NCBI GenBank assembly: GCA_016845145.1
Contig: JAERTE010000097.1
Span: 1-58,773, forward strand
Reading direction: 5' to 3'
Source of the DNA: Rhodospirillaceae bacterium
Lineage (GTDB): Bacteria > Pseudomonadota > Alphaproteobacteria > Rhodospirillales > Casp-alpha2
DNA length: 58,773 nucleotides
The translations under genes were made by a program, and so were the position numbers. How positions within the stretch are numbered: position 1 is the first letter of the stretch; each line of letters starts with the position of its first letter. The notes beneath the pieces were generated by a model, which did no database searches, had not been told where the DNA came from, and saw only the letters and a list, made by a program, of their open reading frames with translations. Of the stretch, positions 43,533-51,280 are shown piece by piece.

Positions 43533-44441
43533 ATGCGCCATCTTCCGCCGCTCAATGCCTTGCGCGCCTTTGAGGCCGCCGCGCGTCACATGAGCTTCAC
43601 CCGCGCCGCCGATGAGTTGAATGTCACCCCTGCCGCCGTCAGTCAGCAGATCCGGGGACTGGAGGATTGGCTGGGCACGCCGCTGTTTCGCCGCCTGACC
43701 CGTGCGCTGCGCCTGACCGAAGCGGCGCAGGGCGTTCTGCCACAGCTCTCCGAAGCCTTTGATCAGCTGGTCGACGTGGTGGCGCGCCTGGAGGCCGATA
43801 TCGAGTCGCCCAACCTCGTGGTCAGCGCCGCACCGACCTTTGCCACCAAGTGGCTCGTGCCCAGGCTGCAACATTTCAACGATGCCTATCCCGATATCAA
43901 CGTGCGCATCGATGCCTCGCTCAGAGTGGTCGGTGATTTCGACCGCGATGGCGTGCATGTGGCGATACGGCTTGGCAACGGCGACTACCCCGGCATGCGG
44001 ATGGATAAACTTGTCGATGAAGACGTCGCCCCGGCCTGCAGTCCGGCGCTCGTCTCGGACGACCACCCACATCCTTTGCGCCATCCGGACGACCTTCACC
44101 ACCATCGCCTGATCCATGTGGATTGGGGGCCGGTCAAAGATCCTCCCACATGGAAATATTGGCTCGATATTATGGGCATCACCGATGTCGATGCCGACAA
44201 AGGGGCGGTATTCTCCATCGAAGATCTGGCGATCTCGGCGGCCATGGCGGGTCAGGGCGTGGTCTTGGTCAGCACGCTGGCAGCCGAGGACGATCTTGCC
44301 TCGGGCCGCCTGGTGCGGCCTTTCGATATCGTCATGCCCTCAAACTCAGCGTTCTGGGTGGTGGCGCCGGAGCGCACCGCCGAGCGTCCCAAGGTGGCGG
44401 CGTTTCGCGAATGGATCATGGGAGAGATCGCAGAAACATAA
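43533..44441 (+). CDS. GcvA-like LysR-family regulator
   Basis: 302 residues. It opens MRHLPPLNALRAFEAAARHMSF, the standard GcvA-group start, with HTH at about 18-40 (TRAADELNVTPAAVSQQIRG) and an effector-binding domain (APTFATKWLVPRLQHF). It may regulate amino-acid or related genes. It is divergent from the 42-codon gene; no gcv or other classical target is near, so the regulon is unknown. Confidence 0.9.
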   Translation: MRHLPPLNALRAFEAAARHMSFTRAADELNVTPAAVSQQIRGLEDWLGTPLFRRLTRALRLTEAAQGVLPQLSEAFDQLVDVVARLEADIESPNLVVSAAPTFATKWLVPRLQHFNDAYPDINVRIDASLRVVGDFDRDGVHVAIRLGNGDYPGMRMDKLVDEDVAPACSPALVSDDHPHPLRHPDDLHHHRLIHVDWGPVKDPPTWKYWLDIMGITDVDADKGAVFSIEDLAISAAMAGQGVVLVSTLAAEDDLASGRLVRPFDIVMPSNSAFWVVAPERTAERPKVAAFREWIMGEIAET

Positions 44442-44454
44442 CTTAAGAACAAAT

Positions 44455-44469
44455 GTTCTTTATTTGTTC
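44455..44469 (+). promoter_or_regulatory. LexA box (alphaproteobacterial type)
   Basis: GTTC (44455-44458), seven bases, GTTC (44466-44469): the exact direct repeat used by alphaproteobacterial LexA. An inverted AAGAACA-AA-TGTTCTT also covers 44445-44460. The box ends 23 bases before the radical SAM start codon, overlapping the expected promoter, which would give SOS control. Confidence 0.65.
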
Positions 44470-44492
44470 TTTTTCTGTGATACACTCCGATC

Positions 44493-45599
44493 ATGGTCGA
44501 AGCTATACCCTTGCAGGCCCAGAAGGGCCGTGGTGCCGTTTCCAACGCGAGCGGCCGGTTCGAGCCGACGGCAAGCATCGCCGTCGATGACGGCTGGCAT
44601 TTGGACAATGATACGCCGCAGCTCCGCACCACGGTCACCGATGAACATCCGAAAACCGTCATCACCCGCAACCAATCGCCCGACGTGCCTTTCGACCGCT
44701 CGCTCAACCCATATCGCGGCTGCGAACACGGCTGCGTTTATTGTTTCGCGCGCCCGACCCATGCCTACCAAGGATTGTCACCGGGCCTGGATTTCGAAAG
44801 CCGCCTGTTTGCGAAACCCGATGCAGCTGACATTCTGGAGCACCAGCTCCGAAAGCCGAATTACCGCCCCGCGACACTGGCCATGGGCACCAACACCGAT
44901 CCCTACCAACCCATCGAACGCGAGCGCAAGATCACCCGCAGCGTGCTCAATGTGCTTGATCGCTTCAATCACCCCGTCGCCATCGTCACCAAGTCGGACC
45001 TGATCTTGCGCGACCTTGATATTCTCGGCCCCATGGCGGCGCGCGGCTTGGTCTCCGTGGCGCTCTCCGTCACCACGCTCGATCGCGCGCTGGCCCGGCG
45101 CATGGAACCGCGTGCAGCGGCGCCGGCAAAAAGGCTCCGCGCCGTGCAGGCATTGGCGGATGCCGGCGTGCCGGTGTCGGTGATGGTGGCGCCCGTGGTG
45201 CCGGCCATCAACGACCATGAGATCGAAAACATCCTGGCCGCCGCCGCCGGCAGCGGGGCTGCGGGCGCGGATTACATTTTGCTGCGCTTGCCGGGCGAGG
45301 TGAAGGCACTGTTCTCAGAATGGCTCGGCCAACACTACCCGGACCGCGCCAACAAGGCGCTGGCGCTGATGGCTGATCACATAGGAAACCCAAAGAGTGG
45401 GCAGCTCTACAATGCCGCCTGGGGCAAGCGCATGCGGGGCGATGGCGCCTATGCGGCCTTGTTGGCGAAACGTTTTGCCATCGCGTGCCGACAATTGGGC
45501 CTGAACCAAAAAGCGGCGCGCGAATACCGCCACCGCACGGACCTGTTCAACCCGCCGCCGACACCGCCCAAGCCGGGCGACCAATTGTCATTGTTCTGA
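44493..45599 (+). CDS. PA0069-family radical SAM protein, predicted SOS-controlled
   Basis: 368 residues. The cluster-binding CxxxCxxC is present as C77, C81 and C84 in NPYRGCEHGCVYCFARPTH, the pattern of spore-photoproduct-lyase-like proteins. The TIM-barrel follows (TLAMGTNTDPYQP), and the end is Pro-rich. The LexA box just upstream suggests damage induction and a DNA-repair-related role. A possible -10 (TACACT, 44481-44486) would place transcription start at the ATG itself, and no ribosome site is visible, so the message may be leaderless. The end overlaps the next gene on the other strand by 12 bases. Confidence 0.9.
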   Translation: MVEAIPLQAQKGRGAVSNASGRFEPTASIAVDDGWHLDNDTPQLRTTVTDEHPKTVITRNQSPDVPFDRSLNPYRGCEHGCVYCFARPTHAYQGLSPGLDFESRLFAKPDAADILEHQLRKPNYRPATLAMGTNTDPYQPIERERKITRSVLNVLDRFNHPVAIVTKSDLILRDLDILGPMAARGLVSVALSVTTLDRALARRMEPRAAAPAKRLRAVQALADAGVPVSVMVAPVVPAINDHEIENILAAAAGSGAAGADYILLRLPGEVKALFSEWLGQHYPDRANKALALMADHIGNPKSGQLYNAAWGKRMRGDGAYAALLAKRFAIACRQLGLNQKAAREYRHRTDLFNPPPTPPKPGDQLSLF

Positions 45600-46775
45600 T
45601 TTTTCGCTGCCCGAGGCCTCAGCGCCATCCGCCGTTTGCGCGCCGCACGGTGCTTCGTCGGAAATGGCTTTCGGGTTTTTCGGCATGGCTTTGTTCGGGC
45701 GCGGGCCAGCCCGCTCGATCTCGATAATATTCTCGATGCCCTGGCGGATATCGGTCATCAGAAAGTCGGCGCGGCGCGCCGGCCCGCCGGTACGGCGGTT
45801 GGGGAAGTGCTGTTTCCAGGCGTCCATCTTCACCGACAGCGAACACAGTTCGCCGCCGATGGTGGTGTGGTAGCTCTCGATCATCGCTTCCACTTCGCGG
45901 AATTTCTCAGCCGAGATGTTGTGCCACATGGAGCGGGTCGATTCCTCGAAGCTGTCGAACCGTGCCGCCAAAGCCCGAAGCAGCCCCGACACCGTCCGGT
46001 GCATCATACGGCAGGTCTTCATCAGGTTGACGTTATGCGTGAACTGCGGATGCCCCTGGATTTCCTCGATTGAGCGCAGGAAATCGCGGATGGTGGGTTT
46101 GATCTCGTCCAGGCACTGTTGGTAATAGGACAAGGACAAAAAGATGTCGCCGTAATCCTCCAGAAACTTCGGCAAATCGGCCAGATCGATGCCCAGCTTG
46201 TCGGCCATGATGCGGAGCTTCTTGCGCGCCTCGCCGACATCGGGATTCTTGAACAACGCGATCACGTCGCTGAAATCCTGAATGTCGACATCTTCATTGC
46301 CGTAGATTTCACCGATCAGCGGATGGGTGAATTCCTTCATGTATTTGGTGAGCTGGCTTACCCGCTGGTCGGAGAGCTTGAGCGCTTCCAAATCATTGAC
46401 CTCAATGCCCAACTCCCGGAGCGAATAGCGCAAACTGAACACATCATAGGAATGCAGTGATCCCAGCGCGCGCAGCACCATCATATCCGTGCGCGAACCG
46501 CCCGATGCGGGGCCGAACTCCTTCTCCGCCTCGCCGACATCCAACTGCCCTGAGCCGGATTGCTTGTCGTGGAACACCTCGACGACGCTTTCCAGGTGCG
46601 CGTTCATGATCAGCCGCGCATGCCGCAGCGACTCGTTCTCGAACGGAAAGATGGAAAGCGGCAGAATATTCAGCGAATCACGATCGTAATCGTCTTCTTC
46701 ATCCAACATGGCCGCAAGCTTGCCGCCCGCCGTGATGGGGAGTTTATTGCCGCTATCTTTATTGTCCACTGCCAT
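45588..46775 (-). CDS. Conserved hypothetical acidic protein
   Basis: 395 residues, cytoplasmic by composition (no signal or membrane helix seen). A helical core contains SLRELGIEVNDLEALKLSDQ and LSLSYYQQCLDEIKPTIRDF, a Met/Arg-rich part (MKTCRMMHRTVSGLLRALAA) and a disordered C-terminus. Start ATG 46775, since an earlier in-frame ATG at 46817 lies inside the RraA gene end. It follows rraA by 11 bases, so probably one transcript. I do not recognise the family and give no function. Confidence 0.75.
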   Translation of the reverse strand: MAVDNKDSGNKLPITAGGKLAAMLDEEDDYDRDSLNILPLSIFPFENESLRHARLIMNAHLESVVEVFHDKQSGSGQLDVGEAEKEFGPASGGSRTDMMVLRALGSLHSYDVFSLRYSLRELGIEVNDLEALKLSDQRVSQLTKYMKEFTHPLIGEIYGNEDVDIQDFSDVIALFKNPDVGEARKKLRIMADKLGIDLADLPKFLEDYGDIFLSLSYYQQCLDEIKPTIRDFLRSIEEIQGHPQFTHNVNLMKTCRMMHRTVSGLLRALAARFDSFEESTRSMWHNISAEKFREVEAMIESYHTTIGGELCSLSVKMDAWKQHFPNRRTGGPARRADFLMTDIRQGIENIIEIERAGPRPNKAMPKNPKAISDEAPCGAQTADGAEASGSEKSEQ

Positions 46776-46786
46776 GATGTAGAATC

Positions 46787-47500
46787 TTACCCGTTTGGCT
46801 CGCCGGCTTCCAGCCATTCCGCATATTCGGCCTTGGCCTCGTCGTTAGGCGGATAAATGCCCGGCACGGGGCGTCCTTGCGAAACCCGCATTTTGGCGAA
46901 GCGCTCATAGCGCTCCTGCTCCAACCCGTCGCGCCCGATCTCGGCGGCCAGCGCTTTCGGAATGACAATCACGCCGTCGCCATCGGCGGCGATGATGTCT
47001 CCCGGGATCACCGCCACGCCGCCACACCCGATCGCGCACTGCAGATCACCGGCGGAATGAAACGTCACGCTGGCCGGCGATGCGGCGCCGGCGGCATAGA
47101 TGGGAAAGCCCGCTTCCAGGCACTCCTCGGCATCACGGATTCCGCCGTCGGAGACCAGCGCGGCGACGCCCCGCACCTTCAACCGCTCGATCAAAATATC
47201 GCCGAGCACCGCCACGTCCGAGCGCCCGCGCCCATCGACCACCAACACGGCGCCCGCCGGCACCTCTTCGATGGCGCGCCGCGGTGCGAAATCGGGCCGG
47301 CCCAAGACTTCGGGCCCGGACAAGTCCTCGCGCAACGGAATGTAGCGCAGCGTATAGGCCTCGCCGACAACCGGCTTGGTCGGCGTATTGAGCGGCCTGA
47401 CCCCGGCCATGGCGACGTTGCGGATCCCGCGCTTCAACAACTGCATGGAGATCGTCGCCACCGACAGTTGTTCCAGGTTGGCTTTGGTTTCAGCGTCCAT
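46787..47500 (-). CDS. RraA-family aldolase/decarboxylase-like protein
   Basis: 237 residues of the RraA / 4-hydroxy-4-methyl-2-oxoglutarate aldolase family. Conserved segments are VVDGRGRSDVAVLGDI, VRGVAALVSDGGIRDAEE (holding the Arg-Asp pair used by the metal-dependent aldolases), and PGDIIAADGDGVIVIPKA. Free-standing members may be 2-oxo-acid aldolases or, in a few species, RNase E inhibitors. The length is above the 160-residue E. coli RraA and fits the aldolase branch better. Confidence 0.85.
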   Translation of the reverse strand: MDAETKANLEQLSVATISMQLLKRGIRNVAMAGVRPLNTPTKPVVGEAYTLRYIPLREDLSGPEVLGRPDFAPRRAIEEVPAGAVLVVDGRGRSDVAVLGDILIERLKVRGVAALVSDGGIRDAEECLEAGFPIYAAGAASPASVTFHSAGDLQCAIGCGGVAVIPGDIIAADGDGVIVIPKALAAEIGRDGLEQERYERFAKMRVSQGRPVPGIYPPNDEAKAEYAEWLEAGEPNG

Positions 47501-47574
47501 GGGAGCTCCTGTTTACTTTGACCGAGGCCGAATTGAAGGCGAGTATAACAGCGCCGAAGTATGAGGGGAGTCCC

Positions 47575-49584
47575 GTGGCGAAACGAAGCAAACGCGGACC
47601 ACGCAAAAAACGCAAACCCACCGCCCCCCCTGATGATCCAGCGGCGCTGTTCCGGCACGCCTCGACCTTGCACGAGCGCGGAGCGCTGGATGAAGCCGAG
47701 GCCATGTGCAGGCGCGTGCTCGCAACAACACCTGACCACGCCTGGGCACTCAACCTGATGGGCGTCATTCACTGCCAGACCAAGCGCGCCGACGACGGCA
47801 TCAAATTCATCGCCACAGCGCTCAGCCACGCCCCCAATGAAGCCAGCTTTTTCAACAACCTGGGCACCGGCCTCACGGGGCTTGGCCGTCACGGCGATGC
47901 CGTCACCGCGTTCAGCCGCGCCATCGAACTCGACCCCGCCTACGCCACCGCCCACAACAACATCGGCGCGCCCCTGAAAGCGCTGGGACAACTCGCAGAC
48001 GCCGCCGGGCACTATCGCGAGTCCGTGCGCATCAAACCCGATTATGGCGCGGCGTGGGCCAACCTCGCCAACGTGGAACTTGATCTCGGCAACATCGACG
48101 CCGCGGAGGCCGCCGCACGGGAATCGGTTCGCTTGGCGCCCGATTATCCCGCTGCCCGCAACAACCTGGGCACCATCGAACATCGGCGCGGGCATTACGG
48201 CGATGCAGAGGCATGCTTTCGTCGTGCGCTTGAGCTGCAACCGCAATACCCCGACGCGCTCGGCAACCTGGGCGAAATCCTGAAAGAGACGGGACGCGCC
48301 ACTGACGCCATGGACGCCTACGAACAGGCCTGGAGGCTTGCCCCCGGCGAGCCCGAGAAAGGCAGCAATTTGCTGCTGGCGCTTTGCGGCCTGGACGACG
48401 CCAAGCCCGCCGATATCGCCGCCAAGCACAAGCAATGGGCCACAAATTTACCCGCCGCCGCGCCAACGGCCTTCGAGAAGACCACGCGCGCGCGGCTGCG
48501 GGTCGGCTACGTATCGGGCGACTTCCGCCGCCATTCGGTCGCTTATTTCCTGGAACCCATTTTGGCGCACCACGACCACCAGGCGTTCGAGATTTTTGCC
48601 TATGCCAACATGGCCGATGGCAGTGGCGACGCGGTGACCGAACGCCTGAAAGGCCACGTCGGCCATTGGCGTGACGTGCTGGGCTTGGATGACACCCAAC
48701 TGGCCGAGCAAGTCCGCGCCGACGGCATCGACATCCTGGTCGATCTGGCCGGGCATACGCGGTCCAACCGCTTAGGCACCTTTGCCTTAAGGCCCGCGCC
48801 CGTACAGATCAGCTATCTCGGCTATCCGGCGACCACGGGGCTTTCGCAGATGGACCTGCGCCTGACCGACCCCTGGGCCGACCCGCCCGGCCTGACCGAG
48901 AGCTTTCATTCGGAAGCACTGTTGCGGCTGGAAGGCGGCTTCCTTTGCTATCGCCCGCCCGAAGACGCACCGGAAGTATCAACGCCGCCATACGCCGAAA
49001 ACGGTTATGTCACCTTCGGTTCGTTCAACAATCTGGCCAAGCTGTCGCCGACCACGATAAAGCTATGGTCGGAGATTTTGTTGGCCGTGCCCGATGCCAA
49101 GTTGCGGCTGAAGGCCAAGGCGCTGGGTGATGAAGGCACGCGGCTATCGATCATCCAGCGGTTCTCCGAGGCGGGCATCGCCGAGGACCGCCTGGAATTG
49201 ATGGCCTGGATCACCAGCGCCTCGCCGCTGGCCGCCTATCACGGCGTCGATATCGGGCTCGATACGTTTCCCTACCACGGCACGACAACTACTTTGGAGG
49301 CATTATGGATGGGTGTGCCGGTGGTGACGCTGGCCGACGAGTGGCATGCGTCGCGGGTCGGGGTCAGCATTCTGGCGCGCGCCAAGGCGGACGATTTGAT
49401 TGCCGCCAATGGCAACGACTACGTCGAGATCGCCGCCAGTTTGGCGGGCAAACCCGACGTCATGGCCGAATACCGCCGCCACCTGCGCGGCATGCTGGTG
49501 CGCGGCGGTTTGACCGACGGCGCGGCCTTCACGGCCCAGCTTGAGCAGACTTACCGGGACGCCTACCGGCAACTTTTCAGCTGA
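47575..49584 (+). CDS. TPR protein with O-GlcNAc transferase (GT41) domain
   Basis: 669 residues. Basic N-terminus (AKRSKRGPRKKRKP), about six TPR repeats (residues 20-245), then a GT41 catalytic domain: GYVSGDFRRHSVAYFLEPIL with the catalytic-region His, LVDLAGHTRSNRLGTFALRP, YLGYPATTGLSQMDLRLTD and DTFPYHGTTTTLEALWMG. It would transfer a sugar to Ser/Thr of a target bound by the TPR face. In bacteria such enzymes often modify flagellin or adhesins; no such target is in the window. GTG 47575 is chosen because GAGGGGAG is four bases upstream; TTG 47518 is in frame. Confidence 0.88.
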   Translation: MAKRSKRGPRKKRKPTAPPDDPAALFRHASTLHERGALDEAEAMCRRVLATTPDHAWALNLMGVIHCQTKRADDGIKFIATALSHAPNEASFFNNLGTGLTGLGRHGDAVTAFSRAIELDPAYATAHNNIGAPLKALGQLADAAGHYRESVRIKPDYGAAWANLANVELDLGNIDAAEAAARESVRLAPDYPAARNNLGTIEHRRGHYGDAEACFRRALELQPQYPDALGNLGEILKETGRATDAMDAYEQAWRLAPGEPEKGSNLLLALCGLDDAKPADIAAKHKQWATNLPAAAPTAFEKTTRARLRVGYVSGDFRRHSVAYFLEPILAHHDHQAFEIFAYANMADGSGDAVTERLKGHVGHWRDVLGLDDTQLAEQVRADGIDILVDLAGHTRSNRLGTFALRPAPVQISYLGYPATTGLSQMDLRLTDPWADPPGLTESFHSEALLRLEGGFLCYRPPEDAPEVSTPPYAENGYVTFGSFNNLAKLSPTTIKLWSEILLAVPDAKLRLKAKALGDEGTRLSIIQRFSEAGIAEDRLELMAWITSASPLAAYHGVDIGLDTFPYHGTTTTLEALWMGVPVVTLADEWHASRVGVSILARAKADDLIAANGNDYVEIAASLAGKPDVMAEYRRHLRGMLVRGGLTDGAAFTAQLEQTYRDAYRQLFS

Positions 49585-49674
49585 GACTCAGTTTAAGAAC
49601 GAGATGGATTGACTATTTTCGCGGCCGTCACATATCTCTTATAGGTTTATTGGCACCCACAAAAGAGACTCCAG

Positions 49675-49830
49675 ATGAACGGCAAACCATTGGAAGAAAT
49701 GACTGAAATCGAACGCATGCGGCATTGGATGGATATTGTTGAAAATGGAGGAGGCGAGTTCGAGGCTATATCTGAATCAAAGGACAACTCCCAAATCACG
49801 ATAGTCATCAGGAAAAAGAGTGAGGACTAA
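49675..49830 (+). CDS. Small uncharacterised protein, 51 residues
   Basis: ATG 49675 to TAA 49828-49830. The product (opening MNGKPLEEMTEIERMRHWMD) is acidic at first and ends in a basic stretch IVIRKKSED. A promoter-like pair, TTGACT (49609-49614) with ATATCT (49632-49637), lies upstream, but the ribosome site is weak. The surrounding sequence is lower in GC than neighbours. It could be a real small protein or a remnant. Family unknown. Confidence 0.4.
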   Translation: MNGKPLEEMTEIERMRHWMDIVENGGGEFEAISESKDNSQITIVIRKKSED

Positions 49831-50119
49831 AGCCTCTTAGACAGAACACCAATACCATACGTGTTCCCGAAATCGAGATGGTATATCTATACGACTCAGT
49901 GCCGGACACGCAGCAGGTCTACATAGATTTCTTAGCCCCTAAAGCCTAAGAATGAAATTGGCTGTTCCATGCCCAACTTTAAAGCTGACATTGATGCCGT
50001 CGGAAGCATACAAAAGGGCATGAGAACATATATCGGGAATAGCTGTCTCCAAAAACACCGAGTGCGGCACTAACAACTTTTTCCATGACGTGCGTGTCTG
50101 AAACACCTATATCAAGGGC
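49831..50119. other. AT-richer intergenic stretch with gene remnants
   Basis: A frame at about 49840-49947 encodes VPEIEMVYLYDSVPDTQQ and more before a stop, but has no start at its head. A 34-codon frame (49969-50073, opening MPNFKADIDAVGSIQKGMRT) follows in another frame. Both are too short to assign and look like decayed coding sequence. I see no tRNA, terminator or repeat here. Confidence 0.35.
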
Positions 50120-50320
50120 ATGCAAGCTGTTCTGCCATATCTCATGGGCCTCGCCATGTTCGCCACGCTGGCCGTGGTGATGGTCGGCATCATTTCGTTC
50201 GCGGTGCACGGCAAGTTTTACCAGCGCCACTCCAACAATCTCATGCGCCTTCGCGTCGTGTTCCAGGCCTTGGCGCTCGCGGTGTTCGCGGTGCTCATGT
50301 ACGGTTTCGCGAGTTCATAA
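50120..50320 (+). CDS. Twin transmembrane (HIG1-like) small protein
   Basis: 66 residues: two membrane helices (about 5-28 and 45-63) joined by a short polar loop with HGKFYQRHSNNLMRLRV. HIG1-type twin-helix proteins are common just before cobalamin adenosyltransferase genes in alphaproteobacteria; the gap here is two bases. In mitochondria such proteins help assemble respiratory complexes; the bacterial role is not established. Confidence 0.8.
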   Translation: MQAVLPYLMGLAMFATLAVVMVGIISFAVHGKFYQRHSNNLMRLRVVFQALALAVFAVLMYGFASS

Positions 50321-50322
50321 TC

Positions 50323-50886
50323 ATGGTATCGCTCGATAAAATCTACACGCGCGGCGGCGACAAGGGCGAGACGTCGCTGGGCTCGGGCGGACGCGTCGCC
50401 AAGCACGACCTCCGCGTCGCCGCTTACGGCACATCCGACGAGGCCAACGCCGTGATCGGCATCGCGCGCCTGCACACAAGCGGCGAGGCCGACGCCATGC
50501 TGGCCCGCATCCAGAACGACCTGTTCGATTTGGGCGCGGATCTCTGCACACCGGAAGGCGACGAAAGACCACGCGGCGCGTTGCGGGTCACCGAGGAACA
50601 GACCGCCCGCCTGGAAGCCGAAATCGACGCCATGAACGCGGACCTGGCCCCGCTCACCAGCTTCATCCTGCCCGGCGGCACGCCTGCCGGCGCGCACCTG
50701 CACCTGGCGCGCACCGTGGCCAGGCGCTGCGAACGCCTGCTGACCGAGTTGGCGGAACGCGAAGCCATCAACCCCGAATGCGTCAAATACATCAACCGCC
50801 TATCGGACCACCTGTTCGTGCTGTCGCGGCATGTGAACGATGGCGGTAAGCTCGATGTGTTGTGGGTGCCGGGGGCGAATAGGTAA
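50323..50886 (+). CDS. PduO-type cob(I)alamin adenosyltransferase
   Basis: 187 residues. It transfers the adenosyl group of ATP to cob(I)alamin, making adenosylcobalamin. The ATP-binding loop IYTRGGDKGETSLGSG at the start, SDEANAVIG, and the C-terminal RLSDHLFVLSR helix with Arg and Asp are complete. It supplies the cofactor for NrdJ encoded at 25769-28132. It follows the twin-TM gene closely, so both are probably in one message. Confidence 0.94.
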   Translation: MVSLDKIYTRGGDKGETSLGSGGRVAKHDLRVAAYGTSDEANAVIGIARLHTSGEADAMLARIQNDLFDLGADLCTPEGDERPRGALRVTEEQTARLEAEIDAMNADLAPLTSFILPGGTPAGAHLHLARTVARRCERLLTELAEREAINPECVKYINRLSDHLFVLSRHVNDGGKLDVLWVPGANR

Positions 50887-50983
50887 GCTTAGCTAGCATC
50901 AAACAGTAAATCTAACGACAGTTGAATTTTATCCTCGCTCGATTTCCGCTAGAAGTGTACGCTGACCGAAATTTCATTCTTGA

Positions 50984-51175
50984 AGAAAGCGGATATTTGA
51001 AGATGGAAAAGACGGTTTTCGAAATGCTGATATTGGCAGAACTTTGGGTATCTACACCGGGCATATTGGACACGAAGGACACATACCTCGAACTCTCTTA
51101 GCGATAATGGAGTCTGAAGGAGTTGTTCAACAGGATCACGACACCAACGTTTGGACGCTCAAGGAAATTCGCTGA
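50984..51175 (+). pseudogene. Remnant of a small winged-helix-like gene, no start codon
   Basis: The frame is open for 63 codons and the peptide looks genuine: NADIGRTLGIYTGHIGHEGH, then PRTLLAIMESEGVVQQD and WTLKEIR, the shape of a winged-helix DNA-binding unit. No ATG, GTG or TTG precedes the conserved part; the first in-frame TTG is at codon 21. An ATG in another frame (51003) leads to a stop after 32 codons, as expected after a frameshift. The gap 50887-51280 holds nothing else I can support. Confidence 0.5.
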
Positions 51176-51280
51176 ATCGGAATCAATGCATACCCCTCGC
51201 CTGCGATTAAATTCCGCGGTTCTCTGCCAAATCCACTTGTGTCCTCACTCGGCCCGGTCTCGGCATGACGTGAGGTGGCG

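Noticed and set aside
47434..48435. 333-codon frame on the minus strand opposite the OGT gene
   Set aside because: The plus strand encodes clear TPR and GT41 motifs; this frame is Gly/Val/Arg-rich and without a domain.
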